From: UBA5359 sp028699365 [NCBI: bacterium]
Lineage (GTDB): Bacteria; UBP13; UBA5359
DNA length: 7,770 bases
Assembly: GCA_028699365.1 (NCBI GenBank)
Contig: JAQVUQ010000122.1
Location: 1-7,770, forward strand
Direction of reading: 5' to 3'
In this document: one piece after another, positions 1 through 6,519 of the stretch
How the letters are laid out: each line of letters begins with the position of its first letter
How positions within the stretch are numbered: the stretch's first letter is position 1
Position numbers and translations under genes: made by a program
The notes under the pieces: generated by a model
Databases searched by the model: none
What the model was told of the DNA's origin: nothing
What the model saw: only the letters and a program-made list of their open reading frames with translations

Positions 1-1
1 C

Positions 2-64
2 CGGTTGCTTATTACCATAAGAGATTTTAAAACTTACGAAGCCGTTGTCATAGAGAAAAGATGA
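2..64 (+). CDS. Possible C-terminal end of an upstream gene (partial)
   Basis: One frame is open from the window edge to a TGA at 62-64. It reads as about 20 codons ending in ITIRDFKTYEAVVIEKR. The alternating hydrophobic pattern and the Tyr-Glu-Ala-Val-Val ending resemble the last beta-strands of the C-terminal beta-sandwich found in several glycoside hydrolases, but this is resemblance only. Its stop would overlap an ATG at 61 in the ATGA style, though I place the next gene's start at 85. The stretch is too short to exclude chance. Confidence 0.35.
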   Translation, partial: RLLITIRDFKTYEAVVIEKR

Positions 65-72
65 AACGAACA

Positions 73-79
73 GAGGTGA
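73..79 (+). promoter_or_regulatory. Ribosome binding site deciding the FG-GAP gene start
   Basis: GAGGTGA lies 5 bases before the ATG at 85. The in-frame ATG at 61 has only a weak purine stretch before it. The site therefore favours 85, which also gives a signal peptide that begins with a short basic n-region. Confidence 0.7.
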
Positions 80-84
80 AATTT

Positions 85-1128
85 ATGTTGCGTATAAGTG
101 CGTTTGCCGGGCTGATTCTGGGTACGATGGTAGTTTGTGGGATCGCTTCTTCCTTTGCTGCGGAGATTCCGGGCTGGCCCAAATTAGATAAGGCTGGCCC
201 TGTCGGCCTGACCACAACGGGCAAACAGGTGCAGGCAAGGGCTTTCGGGGATGTCGACGGCAACGGCAAGGCAGATTGTGTGGTTGCCAAGGGAACCGGT
301 GTAGCCGTTTTTGCCAGGAACGACGATGGCACTTGGACAGAAACGGCGGAGATGGTTCATCCTACCGGCACTGCCAAAGTATCCGCCATAGCGATAGCCG
401 ATTCTGATGGGGATGGCAAACAGGAAATCTTTTTCGGCACGACACAGGGAAACGGTAATGAGTGTCGAGTCTATATATTCGAGTATAAGGAGTCGAAGGC
501 GTTTGTTTCGGTGGGCGTTCTGGGGCCTTACGCCAACAAGTCCGCCGTCAAATATCTCAAAGCCGTCGATATCGATCTGGATGGAAAACCGGAGATCGTG
601 GTAATGCACGCTTACGGCCGCGAGAGTTATGTACGGCTTTATGCTTCCAGGGAAAACGATAAATGGACGGAAGTCTGGAAGGATAAAATTACTGAGGAAG
701 GTGATACGTGGTATCGCTATCCCAATACGGTAGCTGTGGCGGATCTGGATAAGGATAAGAAGCCGGAGATTTATATGGCAGTGGAGGCCTATGATCGGAA
801 CGCAAAGAAATGTCATGGCTGGCTTTATGCTTACAAAATGAAAGGTGAACCGGACCGGTACCAGTATGAAAAGATCTGGAGCAGTGATGATCTGGGAGCT
901 TATGTTACTGATGTCAGATTGGTGCAGGATAAACAGGGCGACAAGAAATGTGTAGCCGCTCAGGTTAATATACCTGCCCCACCATCTCCGGTATGCTGGG
1001 CCTTGTTCGGTTTGTCTGAAAAAGAATCATACTCTCTGCTGAGTGTAAAAACGGTTAAGGATTTCCACGATTCATACGAGGCGTGTGAAGAGGTAACAGT
1101 GCGGTCAAAACCCGAACTGAAGAGGTGA
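85..1128 (+). CDS. Exported FG-GAP/VCBS repeat protein
   Basis: Predicted secreted protein of 347 residues. The N-terminus (MLRISAFAGLILGTMVV, then CGIASSFA) is a signal peptide with a likely cut after Ser-Phe-Ala near residue 25. Four calcium-loop motifs of the FG-GAP/VCBS type follow at about residues 56 (DVDGNGKAD), 106 (DSDGDGKQE), 162 (DIDLDGKPE) and 220 (DLDKDKKPE). Their 50-58 residue spacing is typical of beta-propeller blades. A degenerate fifth repeat may lie near residue 290. Seven blades are usual for a closed propeller, so this may be a short or incomplete one. Such domains bind ligands or other proteins and are often found in cell-surface or carbohydrate-associated proteins of environmental bacteria; no enzymatic motif is seen. 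The alternative start at 61 would add eight residues before the signal. Its role relative to the downstream enzymes is unknown. Confidence 0.82.
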   Translation: MLRISAFAGLILGTMVVCGIASSFAAEIPGWPKLDKAGPVGLTTTGKQVQARAFGDVDGNGKADCVVAKGTGVAVFARNDDGTWTETAEMVHPTGTAKVSAIAIADSDGDGKQEIFFGTTQGNGNECRVYIFEYKESKAFVSVGVLGPYANKSAVKYLKAVDIDLDGKPEIVVMHAYGRESYVRLYASRENDKWTEVWKDKITEEGDTWYRYPNTVAVADLDKDKKPEIYMAVEAYDRNAKKCHGWLYAYKMKGEPDRYQYEKIWSSDDLGAYVTDVRLVQDKQGDKKCVAAQVNIPAPPSPVCWALFGLSEKESYSLLSVKTVKDFHDSYEACEEVTVRSKPELKR

Positions 1129-1210
1129 GAAAAATCCTGATTATACGGAGATCGCCTGAATGATGAAAGGAAAAACAATTGGAGAGACTGGAAGAACAAA
1201 CGATTGCTAG

Positions 1211-1447
1211 ATTTATGAAAACCCTGTTTTTCAACATGCAGGCGAAGGGCCGCATTTCTGTCCGTTGTCTTGTCCTTTTCATGAGTAGACTAGCCCGAGC
1301 GTAGTATGTCCGAATGCTGAACGTATCTGCCGGGAGGCCTGCTGGATACCGCAGTCCGTCCTTCTGTCCGCAGAGGAGGATATTGCTGATATAGTCGAAG
1401 CTATTGCTAAGATAGCTGCACACAGAGAGGAACTGGAACATGCCTGA
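1211..1447 (+). pseudogene. Decayed 3' end of a DegT/DnrJ/EryC1/StrS aminotransferase gene
   Basis: A single frame reads as the C-terminal part of a DegT-family PLP aminotransferase. Tyr-Glu-Asn-Pro-Val-Phe is at 1214-1231, and HFCP at 1253-1264. CPNAERICREACWIPQS at 1307-1357 is the characteristic 'AER..RE..W.P.S' segment. EEDIADIVEAIAKIAAH at 1373-1423 is the final 'D.DDI..AI.KI' helix. The frame ends in TGA at 1445-1447. It is broken by TAG at 1286-1288, and another TAG sits directly upstream at 1208-1210. No DegT-like sequence is recognisable in any frame upstream of about 1211, so the PLP-binding domain and lysine are gone. It is a different subtype from the intact DegT gene at 4284-5549, whose C-terminus does not carry these motifs. 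The remnant overlaps the next start codon by 8 bases, as in an intact coupled operon. Recognition is from family memory rather than an alignment. Confidence 0.8.
1426..1430 (+). promoter_or_regulatory. Ribosome binding site inside the DegT remnant
   Basis: AGAGG, extendable to AGAGGAA, lies 9 bases before the ATG at 1440. It is part of the last codons of the decayed DegT frame, so the surviving remnant supplies the translation signal of the next gene. Confidence 0.55.
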
Positions 1448-2687
1448 ATTGCGGGTAGGCTATGGAGAGAGAATAATTACTCCGCCCTTAGGTGTCGAGC
1501 TGGTCGGATATGGGTACTATCTTAAGCGTACAGCGAAAACGGTATTGGATGATCTCAAGGCAAGGGTCCTTTTAGTAAAGCTGGGAAACGAAAGTATAAT
1601 ACTGATAAGCTGCGATCTGTTGAGTATGTCGGTGGATTACGCTGATTTAATACGCCGCAGAATCGCTTCCCGGCAATGTATAGCTATGGAGAACATCCTG
1701 CTTGCCTGCACACATACTCATAGTGGCCCTGCGGTCCAGAATTTGCCGGCCTTGGGAGAGATAGATGCAGATTATATCAATAGCTTACCTGAAGCTATTG
1801 CAGAAGCCGTCGAGTATGCCGAGGACGATTTGTCTGCAGCAGATTTGTCCTGCTGTGTAAGAGAAGTGGAACCGATAGGATTCAACAGACGAAATATGAG
1901 TTCTCAACCTGTTGATTCCGTATTGAGAGGACTGTTTTTTAAGCGTCGCTATGATAAAGTATACCTCCTGAACTATGCTTGTCATCCGGTCGTGCTGGGT
2001 CCGGTGAATAGTATATCTTCTGATTGGCCGGGTGCTCTGATATCTGCTTTGGAGAACAAGGGCCATAAAGGGATATTTTTTCAAGGGTTTTGTGGGGATA
2101 TTGATCCTGTCTGCAATCTCCAGCAATGGGGCAGCGGTAATAAAGAGACTATGGATGATTATGGGCGGTCTCTTTGTCATGATGTGCTGGAGCTTGAGAA
2201 GGATGCCGCTTTATTGGCAGTGACAAAGCTAAAGGCTTTGGAAAGGCGCCTGACTCTTCGATTATCTATACCTGCCAAACCGATACTGGAGCAGGATATA
2301 CGGTTTTGGATGCAAAGATCCACAGGGTTGGCGGATAAGAGATTTATCACGGAATGGGCTGGATGCGCCGAAGATAATTACGACAGGTTGAAGAATAGAC
2401 CCTATTTATCCGATGTGCCGATCCAAGCCTTCTTCATAGGACCGATAAAAATGTTATGTCTTCCAGGCGAAGCCTTTTGTAGTTATGGGTTGCAATTAAG
2501 GAAAGAGGCAATGTTTACCGTCGGTTATGCCAACGGTAATATAGGCTACCTGCCTACACATGATGCTTATGCAGATGTAGGTGATTATGCCTGTTACGGC
2601 TCCCCGAAGTTTCTAAATCTTTTTCCCTATACTGAAGAGATAGAAAAAGCTCTGATCGGAGCAAGCCTGGCCGTTTTATCCGAATAA
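1440..2687 (+). CDS. Neutral/alkaline ceramidase-like metallohydrolase
   Basis: Protein of 415 residues related to the neutral/alkaline non-lysosomal ceramidase N-terminal domain family. The opening 'VGYGERIITPPLGVELVGYG' is the usual family start. Likely zinc ligands by analogy with the Pseudomonas enzyme are His92 in THTHSGP (residues 91-97), His182 in NYACHP, Glu344 in LPGEAF and possibly Tyr370 in NIGYLPT. SDWPGAL and FCGDIDP are further family motifs. Characterised ceramidases carry the catalytic Ser in a GDVSPN motif; here the matching stretch is GDIDP, with Asp222 in place of Ser. There is no signal peptide and no C-terminal Ig-like domain, unlike secreted ceramidases, so it is probably cytoplasmic. 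Its place among sugar-active genes suggests an amide or ester on a carbohydrate rather than ceramide (inference). The ATG overlaps the stop of the DegT remnant. The fold assignment is secure; the substrate is not known. Confidence 0.85.
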   Translation: MPELRVGYGERIITPPLGVELVGYGYYLKRTAKTVLDDLKARVLLVKLGNESIILISCDLLSMSVDYADLIRRRIASRQCIAMENILLACTHTHSGPAVQNLPALGEIDADYINSLPEAIAEAVEYAEDDLSAADLSCCVREVEPIGFNRRNMSSQPVDSVLRGLFFKRRYDKVYLLNYACHPVVLGPVNSISSDWPGALISALENKGHKGIFFQGFCGDIDPVCNLQQWGSGNKETMDDYGRSLCHDVLELEKDAALLAVTKLKALERRLTLRLSIPAKPILEQDIRFWMQRSTGLADKRFITEWAGCAEDNYDRLKNRPYLSDVPIQAFFIGPIKMLCLPGEAFCSYGLQLRKEAMFTVGYANGNIGYLPTHDAYADVGDYACYGSPKFLNLFPYTEEIEKALIGASLAVLSE

Positions 2688-2708
2688 AAGTAGTTTTTAT
2701 TAGCAGCA

Positions 2709-2714
2709 TATAAT
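2709..2714 (+). promoter_or_regulatory. Candidate -10 box
   Basis: An exact TATAAT lies in the gap before the TTG-start gene. No convincing -35 hexamer is seen 16-18 bases upstream and there is no extended -10 TG. Transcription from it would begin near 2721, directly before the hairpin leader. It is a weak candidate that could provide an internal promoter. Confidence 0.3.
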
Positions 2715-2723
2715 TAAGACATC

Positions 2724-2746
2724 AGACCTTTAACGGTCTTTAAAGG
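2724..2746 (+). promoter_or_regulatory. Two overlapping inverted repeats in the leader of the GH-like gene
   Basis: AGACC (2724-2728) pairs with GGTCT (2735-2739) around a 6-base loop. CCTTTAA (2727-2733) pairs with TTAAAGG (2740-2746), also around a 6-base loop. The two share bases and cannot form together. The second, longer stem takes up AAAGG of the Shine-Dalgarno tract AAAGGGAG (2742-2749) and could therefore lower initiation at the TTG at 2758. No known riboswitch class is recognised. A regulatory role is inference. Confidence 0.35.
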
Positions 2747-2749
2747 GAG
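2742..2749 (+). promoter_or_regulatory. Ribosome binding site deciding a TTG start
   Basis: AAAGGGAG lies 8 bases before TTG at 2758. The next in-frame Met is about residue 33, inside the conserved N-terminal domain, so the TTG start is preferred. Confidence 0.7.
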
Positions 2750-2757
2750 ATAGGAAA

Positions 2758-4245
2758 TTGGGAACTTACAAAGCAAAACATGAGGGTGTCAGATGGCGTA
2801 TTATTTACGGTAATGCGCAGGGGGTGGAAGGCTTCGCTCTAACGGAACTACAGCGGATGGCACAGGACTTTCTGCCTTATGTTGTTACCGTTATTGAGGC
2901 TAGGCAGGAAGCTGGTTGTGAAGGATGGCATACGATCCTTCTGGGTACCGTCTCGAACAATGCCGGCATTGCCGATTTAGCCAAGCAGGGGCTTATATCT
3001 ATACCGGATAGGCCACAGGGCTTTAGTGTATCTTGCCTGCCCTCTTCATCCTGTAAGAATGGACGCATAGTGGTTATTGCCGGGAACGATGCCGCCGGAG
3101 TGCTCTACGGTGTAGAGGATTTCAATGCCAGGGTGCTGGCTGCCAGAGTCATGCCCGATAACCCTGCTAGGAAGCGCCATTCCCTTGATGAAATGGATTG
3201 TTTTACCTTTGAAGGATACCCCACTGTTGCTAACAGAGGTATCTGGACGTGGGGATATGTGCTATATGATTGCCGGCGTTTTATAGACAATATGGCCCGT
3301 TTAAAGATGAATATGCTGATTGTCTGGAATGATTGTCCTCCGCTTAACATAAAAGACATCATAAATTATGCGCATACTCGAGGAGTGAAGATTATTCTGG
3401 GTTTCCATTGGGGCTGGGGCCTTGAGAACATAGATATTACCAGCCCCGAAGACAGGCGAACGCTGCGGGAGGAGGTGTTAGCCAATTACAACGCCAATTA
3501 CCGCCATCTGGGTATGGACGGTATATACTTCCAGACACTGACGGAGCATAACGATCTCTTTATCAACGGGTGCTCCGTAGCTGCAGCGGTCTGTGATCTG
3601 GTCAATGAGATTTCCGCGGAGCTTTTCCGGGAAGAGCCGGATCTTTATATTCAGTTTGGCCTGCACGCCATGTCTATTATGGATAATTATCCCGACCTGA
3701 AAGGGTTGGATAAGCGAGTGGTCATTGTCTGGGAGGATGCCGGAATTATACCTTATTCCTATAACCCTGTTGCCGACGAAGCGGAGACCGGAATGGATCG
3801 GCCGGCGTATCTGGACAATGTTCAGGCTACCTTGGAATATTCCCGGAAGATAGCTTCTTTTAGGGCAGAAAAAGAGTTTGCCATGGTTGCCAAGGGGTTT
3901 ATATGCCTTCGCTGGCTGGAAGAGTTTGAGCACCATGGTCCTTTTATCATGGGTGAAAGATCGTCGGAATTCATTCGGCACCGCCTGGAAGAGCGTCAGC
4001 CTCGCTGGGACAGAGTGAATGAGTTATGGATCAAGAATTTCCCCATAGCCGCTTCTTTTTATAGGGAAATATTGCAAGCCTCTCCCGCAGGAATGACAGT
4101 GGTCGGATTGGTAGAGGACGGTATGTTCGAGGAAGCCATACAGATTAGTACGGCTCTATTCGCGGAAACACTCTGGAACCCTTACCAGAGCGATGTGGAA
4201 TTATTGCAGCGGGCTATGAGTCCCTACTATAGAAGGCATTTCTAG
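2758..4245 (+). CDS. Glycoside-hydrolase-like TIM-barrel protein, family unassigned
   Basis: Protein of 495 residues with a TTG start. Residues 1 to about 130 resemble the small alpha/beta domain that precedes the barrel in GH20, GH67 and GH84 enzymes: ILLGT, then RIVVIAGNDAAGVLYGVEDF near residues 103-122. The barrel begins near residue 157 with YPTVANRGIWTWGY, then ARLKMNMLIVWND, ARGIK-like and GFHWGWG strands. GIYFQTLTEHND ends at about residue 266. Candidate acids are Glu263 and Asp266 in TEHND and Glu326/Asp327 in IVWEDAG; which are catalytic is not determined. There is no signal peptide, so the protein is likely cytoplasmic and would act on imported oligosaccharide. It follows the ceramidase-like gene by 70 bases and precedes the DegT gene by about 38. 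I recognise the architecture but cannot assign a numbered GH family or substrate; hexosaminidase- or glucuronidase-like activity is only a guess. Confidence 0.72.
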   Translation: MGTYKAKHEGVRWRIIYGNAQGVEGFALTELQRMAQDFLPYVVTVIEARQEAGCEGWHTILLGTVSNNAGIADLAKQGLISIPDRPQGFSVSCLPSSSCKNGRIVVIAGNDAAGVLYGVEDFNARVLAARVMPDNPARKRHSLDEMDCFTFEGYPTVANRGIWTWGYVLYDCRRFIDNMARLKMNMLIVWNDCPPLNIKDIINYAHTRGVKIILGFHWGWGLENIDITSPEDRRTLREEVLANYNANYRHLGMDGIYFQTLTEHNDLFINGCSVAAAVCDLVNEISAELFREEPDLYIQFGLHAMSIMDNYPDLKGLDKRVVIVWEDAGIIPYSYNPVADEAETGMDRPAYLDNVQATLEYSRKIASFRAEKEFAMVAKGFICLRWLEEFEHHGPFIMGERSSEFIRHRLEERQPRWDRVNELWIKNFPIAASFYREILQASPAGMTVVGLVEDGMFEEAIQISTALFAETLWNPYQSDVELLQRAMSPYYRRHF

Positions 4246-4283
4246 GTAAAATACGGTGAGGATGGTCTAAGGAGATGGTGGAG

Positions 4284-5549
4284 ATGGTAATGAATACTGA
4301 TGAGGTATTATTCTATTTGGCCATATATGGTGGATCACCAGTCAGAACAAAGCCCTGGCCGGGGCGGTCGCTGTTGGGAGCAGAAGAACGCTCAGCCGTA
4401 AACGCCCTCTTCGATGAGGCTTTAAGTACAGGCAATGCCTTTGGCTATAACGGGCCGGAGGAAGAAGCCTACTGCCGCGAATTTGCAGAATACATGGGCG
4501 GCGGCTATGCCGATGCCGTCAACTCCGGCACTACGGCCGTATATACGGCTCTGCGTGCTCTTAATCCCGAAGCCTTTACAGAGGTCATAGTCAGCTCTAT
4601 CACTGATCCGGGCGGCATGATGCCCATAGTACTGTGCAACTGCATCCCCGTCATAGCCGATACCGCCCCCGGCAGCTACAACGTGGGGCCAAAGCAGATA
4701 GAGGAACTGATATCTCCCCTTACCAGTGCCATCCTGATAGCCCATATCGGTGGTGAGCCGGTGGATATGGAAGGGATTATGGCTGTAGCCCGCCGGCACC
4801 GCATACCGGTGCTGGAAGACTGCGCTCAGGCGCACGGAGCCGTGTTGAAGGGAAAAAAGGTGGGCACCTTCGGAGATATAGCCGCTTTCTCGACGATGTT
4901 CGGCAAACACCACTGCACCGGAGGTCAGGGCGGGGTAGTCTATACCAGAGACGCGAAGCTCTATCAGAGGATAAGATGGTGCTCTGACAGAGGCAAGCCC
5001 TTAGGCCTGCCGGATGGAAGCACTAACTGTACCGCCGCTCTCAATCTTAATCTTAGCGATCTGTCGGCAGCCATAGGCAGAGTGCAGTTGCGAAAGCTGC
5101 CCGATATCATCAGACGCCGTCGGGATGTGGCTGCAGCCATTATCGAGGGCATAAAGGAACTGAAGCTGGTAGCGGTGCCCGATACCCTGTCGGGGGCAGA
5201 ACCTAGCTACTGGTTCCTGCGGCTGAAGTTCCATGTGGAGGCCGCCGCCTGCAGCAAAGAGACATACTGTCAGGCGTTGGCGGAAGAGGGCATACCGGTA
5301 GTCGCCAGCTACCGTCATCTGCCGCATACTATGGAATGGTTCACCCAACGGCAGGTATTCGGCAGCAGTGGTCTTCCCTGGACCTCGCCCCTTTACCTGG
5401 GTAATCCGGACAGGGTCTTCACCTGCCTCAATGCCATAGCCGCCACGGATAAGCAATTCAATCTTCGTATTCACGAAGGCTGGGGAGAAGAGGAAATTGC
5501 CGATACATTAATGGCTCTTAAGAAACTGGATGAAGCCCTTAAAATATAA
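4284..5549 (+). CDS. DegT/DnrJ/EryC1/StrS family PLP-dependent aminotransferase
   Basis: Intact fold-type I PLP enzyme of about 421 residues. Seen motifs are NSGTTA for phosphate binding of the cofactor, EDCAQAHGA with the Asp that contacts the pyridine nitrogen (residue 179), and STMFGKHHCTGGQGG with the Schiff-base Lys208. Since that Lys is present, a transaminase rather than a ColD/E1-type dehydratase is expected. The C-terminus (AIAATDKQFNLRIHEGWGEEE) defines a subtype different from the decayed copy at 1211-1447. DegT enzymes usually aminate keto-sugars or keto-cyclitols, or run in reverse. In this catabolic context it may interconvert an amino and a keto group on a released sugar or cyclitol (inference). 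Three in-frame ATGs lie at 4275, 4284 and 4290. The first abuts AAGGAG (4269-4274) and is too close; 4284 has a 9-base spacing. 4290, behind GTGGAG, is also possible. Confidence 0.9.
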   Translation: MVMNTDEVLFYLAIYGGSPVRTKPWPGRSLLGAEERSAVNALFDEALSTGNAFGYNGPEEEAYCREFAEYMGGGYADAVNSGTTAVYTALRALNPEAFTEVIVSSITDPGGMMPIVLCNCIPVIADTAPGSYNVGPKQIEELISPLTSAILIAHIGGEPVDMEGIMAVARRHRIPVLEDCAQAHGAVLKGKKVGTFGDIAAFSTMFGKHHCTGGQGGVVYTRDAKLYQRIRWCSDRGKPLGLPDGSTNCTAALNLNLSDLSAAIGRVQLRKLPDIIRRRRDVAAAIIEGIKELKLVAVPDTLSGAEPSYWFLRLKFHVEAAACSKETYCQALAEEGIPVVASYRHLPHTMEWFTQRQVFGSSGLPWTSPLYLGNPDRVFTCLNAIAATDKQFNLRIHEGWGEEEIADTLMALKKLDEALKI

Positions 5550-5590
5550 AGATAGTGAGCGAATAAATGAGCGTAAGGTAGTTGTTGTAG

Positions 5591-5620
5591 GCCTGGCTGC
5601 CAAAAGACCGGCAGGGAGGC
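5591..5620 (+). repeat. Imperfect inverted repeat between the DegT and isomerase genes
   Basis: GCCTGGCTGCC (5591-5601) and GGCAGGGAGGC (5610-5620) pair at 9 of 11 positions around an 8-base loop. No T-run follows, so it is not a classical intrinsic terminator. It could be an mRNA processing or stability element in the 123-base gap, which is otherwise featureless apart from the ribosome binding site at 5656-5661. Confidence 0.4.
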
Positions 5621-5655
5621 AAACTGATGCGCAAAGGGACAAAACTTAAAAATAT

Positions 5656-5661
5656 AAGGAG
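5656..5661 (+). promoter_or_regulatory. Ribosome binding site deciding the isomerase start
   Basis: AAGGAG ends 11 bases before ATG 5673. The in-frame GTG at 5661 overlaps this site and cannot be the start it serves, so 5673 is chosen. Confidence 0.7.
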
Positions 5662-5672
5662 TGAAGTTTTTA

Positions 5673-6515
5673 ATGTCATCTTTAGAATTTTCTGTATGCA
5701 GCATAGGCCTGAGACACAAGAGAGCAGATGAAGCGTTCAGGATCATAGCAGATAGCAGATTTAAGTATGCAGATGTCCTGACATATAGCCCCGATGCCCA
5801 TCTATCAATAGATATGACCCCGTGCCGAAGGCAGGAGGTAGTGCAGTCTGCCGAAAAATACGGCGTAAGGATCTGTTCTTTAGCCGGAATAGGAGGCTGC
5901 AACTTCAGCAGCCAGGATGAGGGGTTAAGGGAAGAGGAGATAAAGAAGGTTAAGAGAGAGATAGACCTGGCTGCTGAAGTAGGAGCAACAGTAATCAGAG
6001 TATGTCCCGGAGAAGGAGAGGACTTAAAGGAGATCAGGGATAAGATCCTGCCGTGTCTGAATGAAGTAACTGTTTATGCGGAAAAGAGAAATATCCTGTT
6101 GGGGATGGAGAACCATGGAGGCAGCATAGCCTGCAAACCCGAGCAGGCAGTATCGGTATGCCGAGAGGTGGGTTCGCCGCATTTGGGAGTTATCTACGAG
6201 CCCGGGAATCTTTTTGGTGCCCTTGTGGATTACAAAAGAGGGTTTACAGAGCAGAAGGAACATATAGTCCATGTGCATCTGAAAGACGGCTATCCGCATT
6301 GTTTTGGAGAGGACGGCTTTACGCCGCAGAGATTGTCCTGCACTATTCTGGGAGAGGGAGGACTGGATATACCCTGGGTGCTGGAAAGTTTAAAAGAGAT
6401 GGATTACCAGGGATATGTATCGGTGGAGTATGAGTCCTGGCATAAGGAGTACGGTCTGCCTGACGTGGAAGAGGGACTGCCTCGGTGTATGGATTACCTG
6501 GTTAAGTGGAGATAA
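5673..6515 (+). CDS. Sugar phosphate isomerase/epimerase-type TIM barrel (AP-endonuclease-2 superfamily)
   Basis: Protein of 280 residues, the usual length for a single xylose-isomerase-like barrel. Metal and catalytic positions of the family are visible: Glu146 in MENHGG, Glu176 in IYEPGN, His200 and His202 in HVHLKD, and Glu252 in VSVEYE. The N-terminal strand SVCSIGLR and the stretch GATVIRVCPGEGED fit the barrel. Members include inosose dehydratase (IolE), D-psicose/tagatose epimerases and hydroxypyruvate isomerase. Which reaction applies here cannot be read from the sequence. It is probably cytoplasmic and metal dependent. It is tightly linked to the amidohydrolase gene: its TAA at 6513-6515 lies 4 bases before the next ATG, and the next ribosome binding site is within its last codons, so the two are likely translated together. 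In this cluster an isomerase, epimerase or dehydratase of the released sugar or cyclitol is the natural guess. Confidence 0.88.
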   Translation: MSSLEFSVCSIGLRHKRADEAFRIIADSRFKYADVLTYSPDAHLSIDMTPCRRQEVVQSAEKYGVRICSLAGIGGCNFSSQDEGLREEEIKKVKREIDLAAEVGATVIRVCPGEGEDLKEIRDKILPCLNEVTVYAEKRNILLGMENHGGSIACKPEQAVSVCREVGSPHLGVIYEPGNLFGALVDYKRGFTEQKEHIVHVHLKDGYPHCFGEDGFTPQRLSCTILGEGGLDIPWVLESLKEMDYQGYVSVEYESWHKEYGLPDVEEGLPRCMDYLVKWR

Positions 6516-6519
6516 AATA

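Noticed and set aside
85-165. Lipoprotein signal at the Cys in MVVCG
   Set aside because: Val at the -1 position does not fit the lipobox, and a Ser-Phe-Ala cleavage site is present further on.
184-816. Long open frame on the - strand opposite the FG-GAP gene
   Set aside because: It lacks a ribosome binding site and recognisable motifs, and the + strand reading has a signal peptide and regular calcium-loop repeats.
2683-2701. AATAAAA/TTTTATT inverted repeat as a terminator after the ceramidase-like gene
   Set aside because: The seven-pair stem is made only of A-T pairs, too weak for an intrinsic terminator, and no clean T-run follows.
4899-4934. Loss of the PLP lysine (KHH) as in ColD/E1 dehydratases
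   Set aside because: The Lys in FGKHHCTGGQGG is at the expected spacing to the QGG stretch for DegT members with the longer loop, so the aminotransferase site looks intact.
5550-5672. Open frame reading KVVVVGLAAKRPAGRQ before the isomerase gene
   Set aside because: It resembles a nucleotide-binding strand only at its first residues, has no start or ribosome binding site of its own, and ends quickly; chance is the better explanation.
6415-6519. Upstream extension of the amidohydrolase to 6415
   Set aside because: It overlaps the isomerase gene in another frame, its extra residues are not family-like, and a good ribosome binding site and the IDAHNH motif support 6520.
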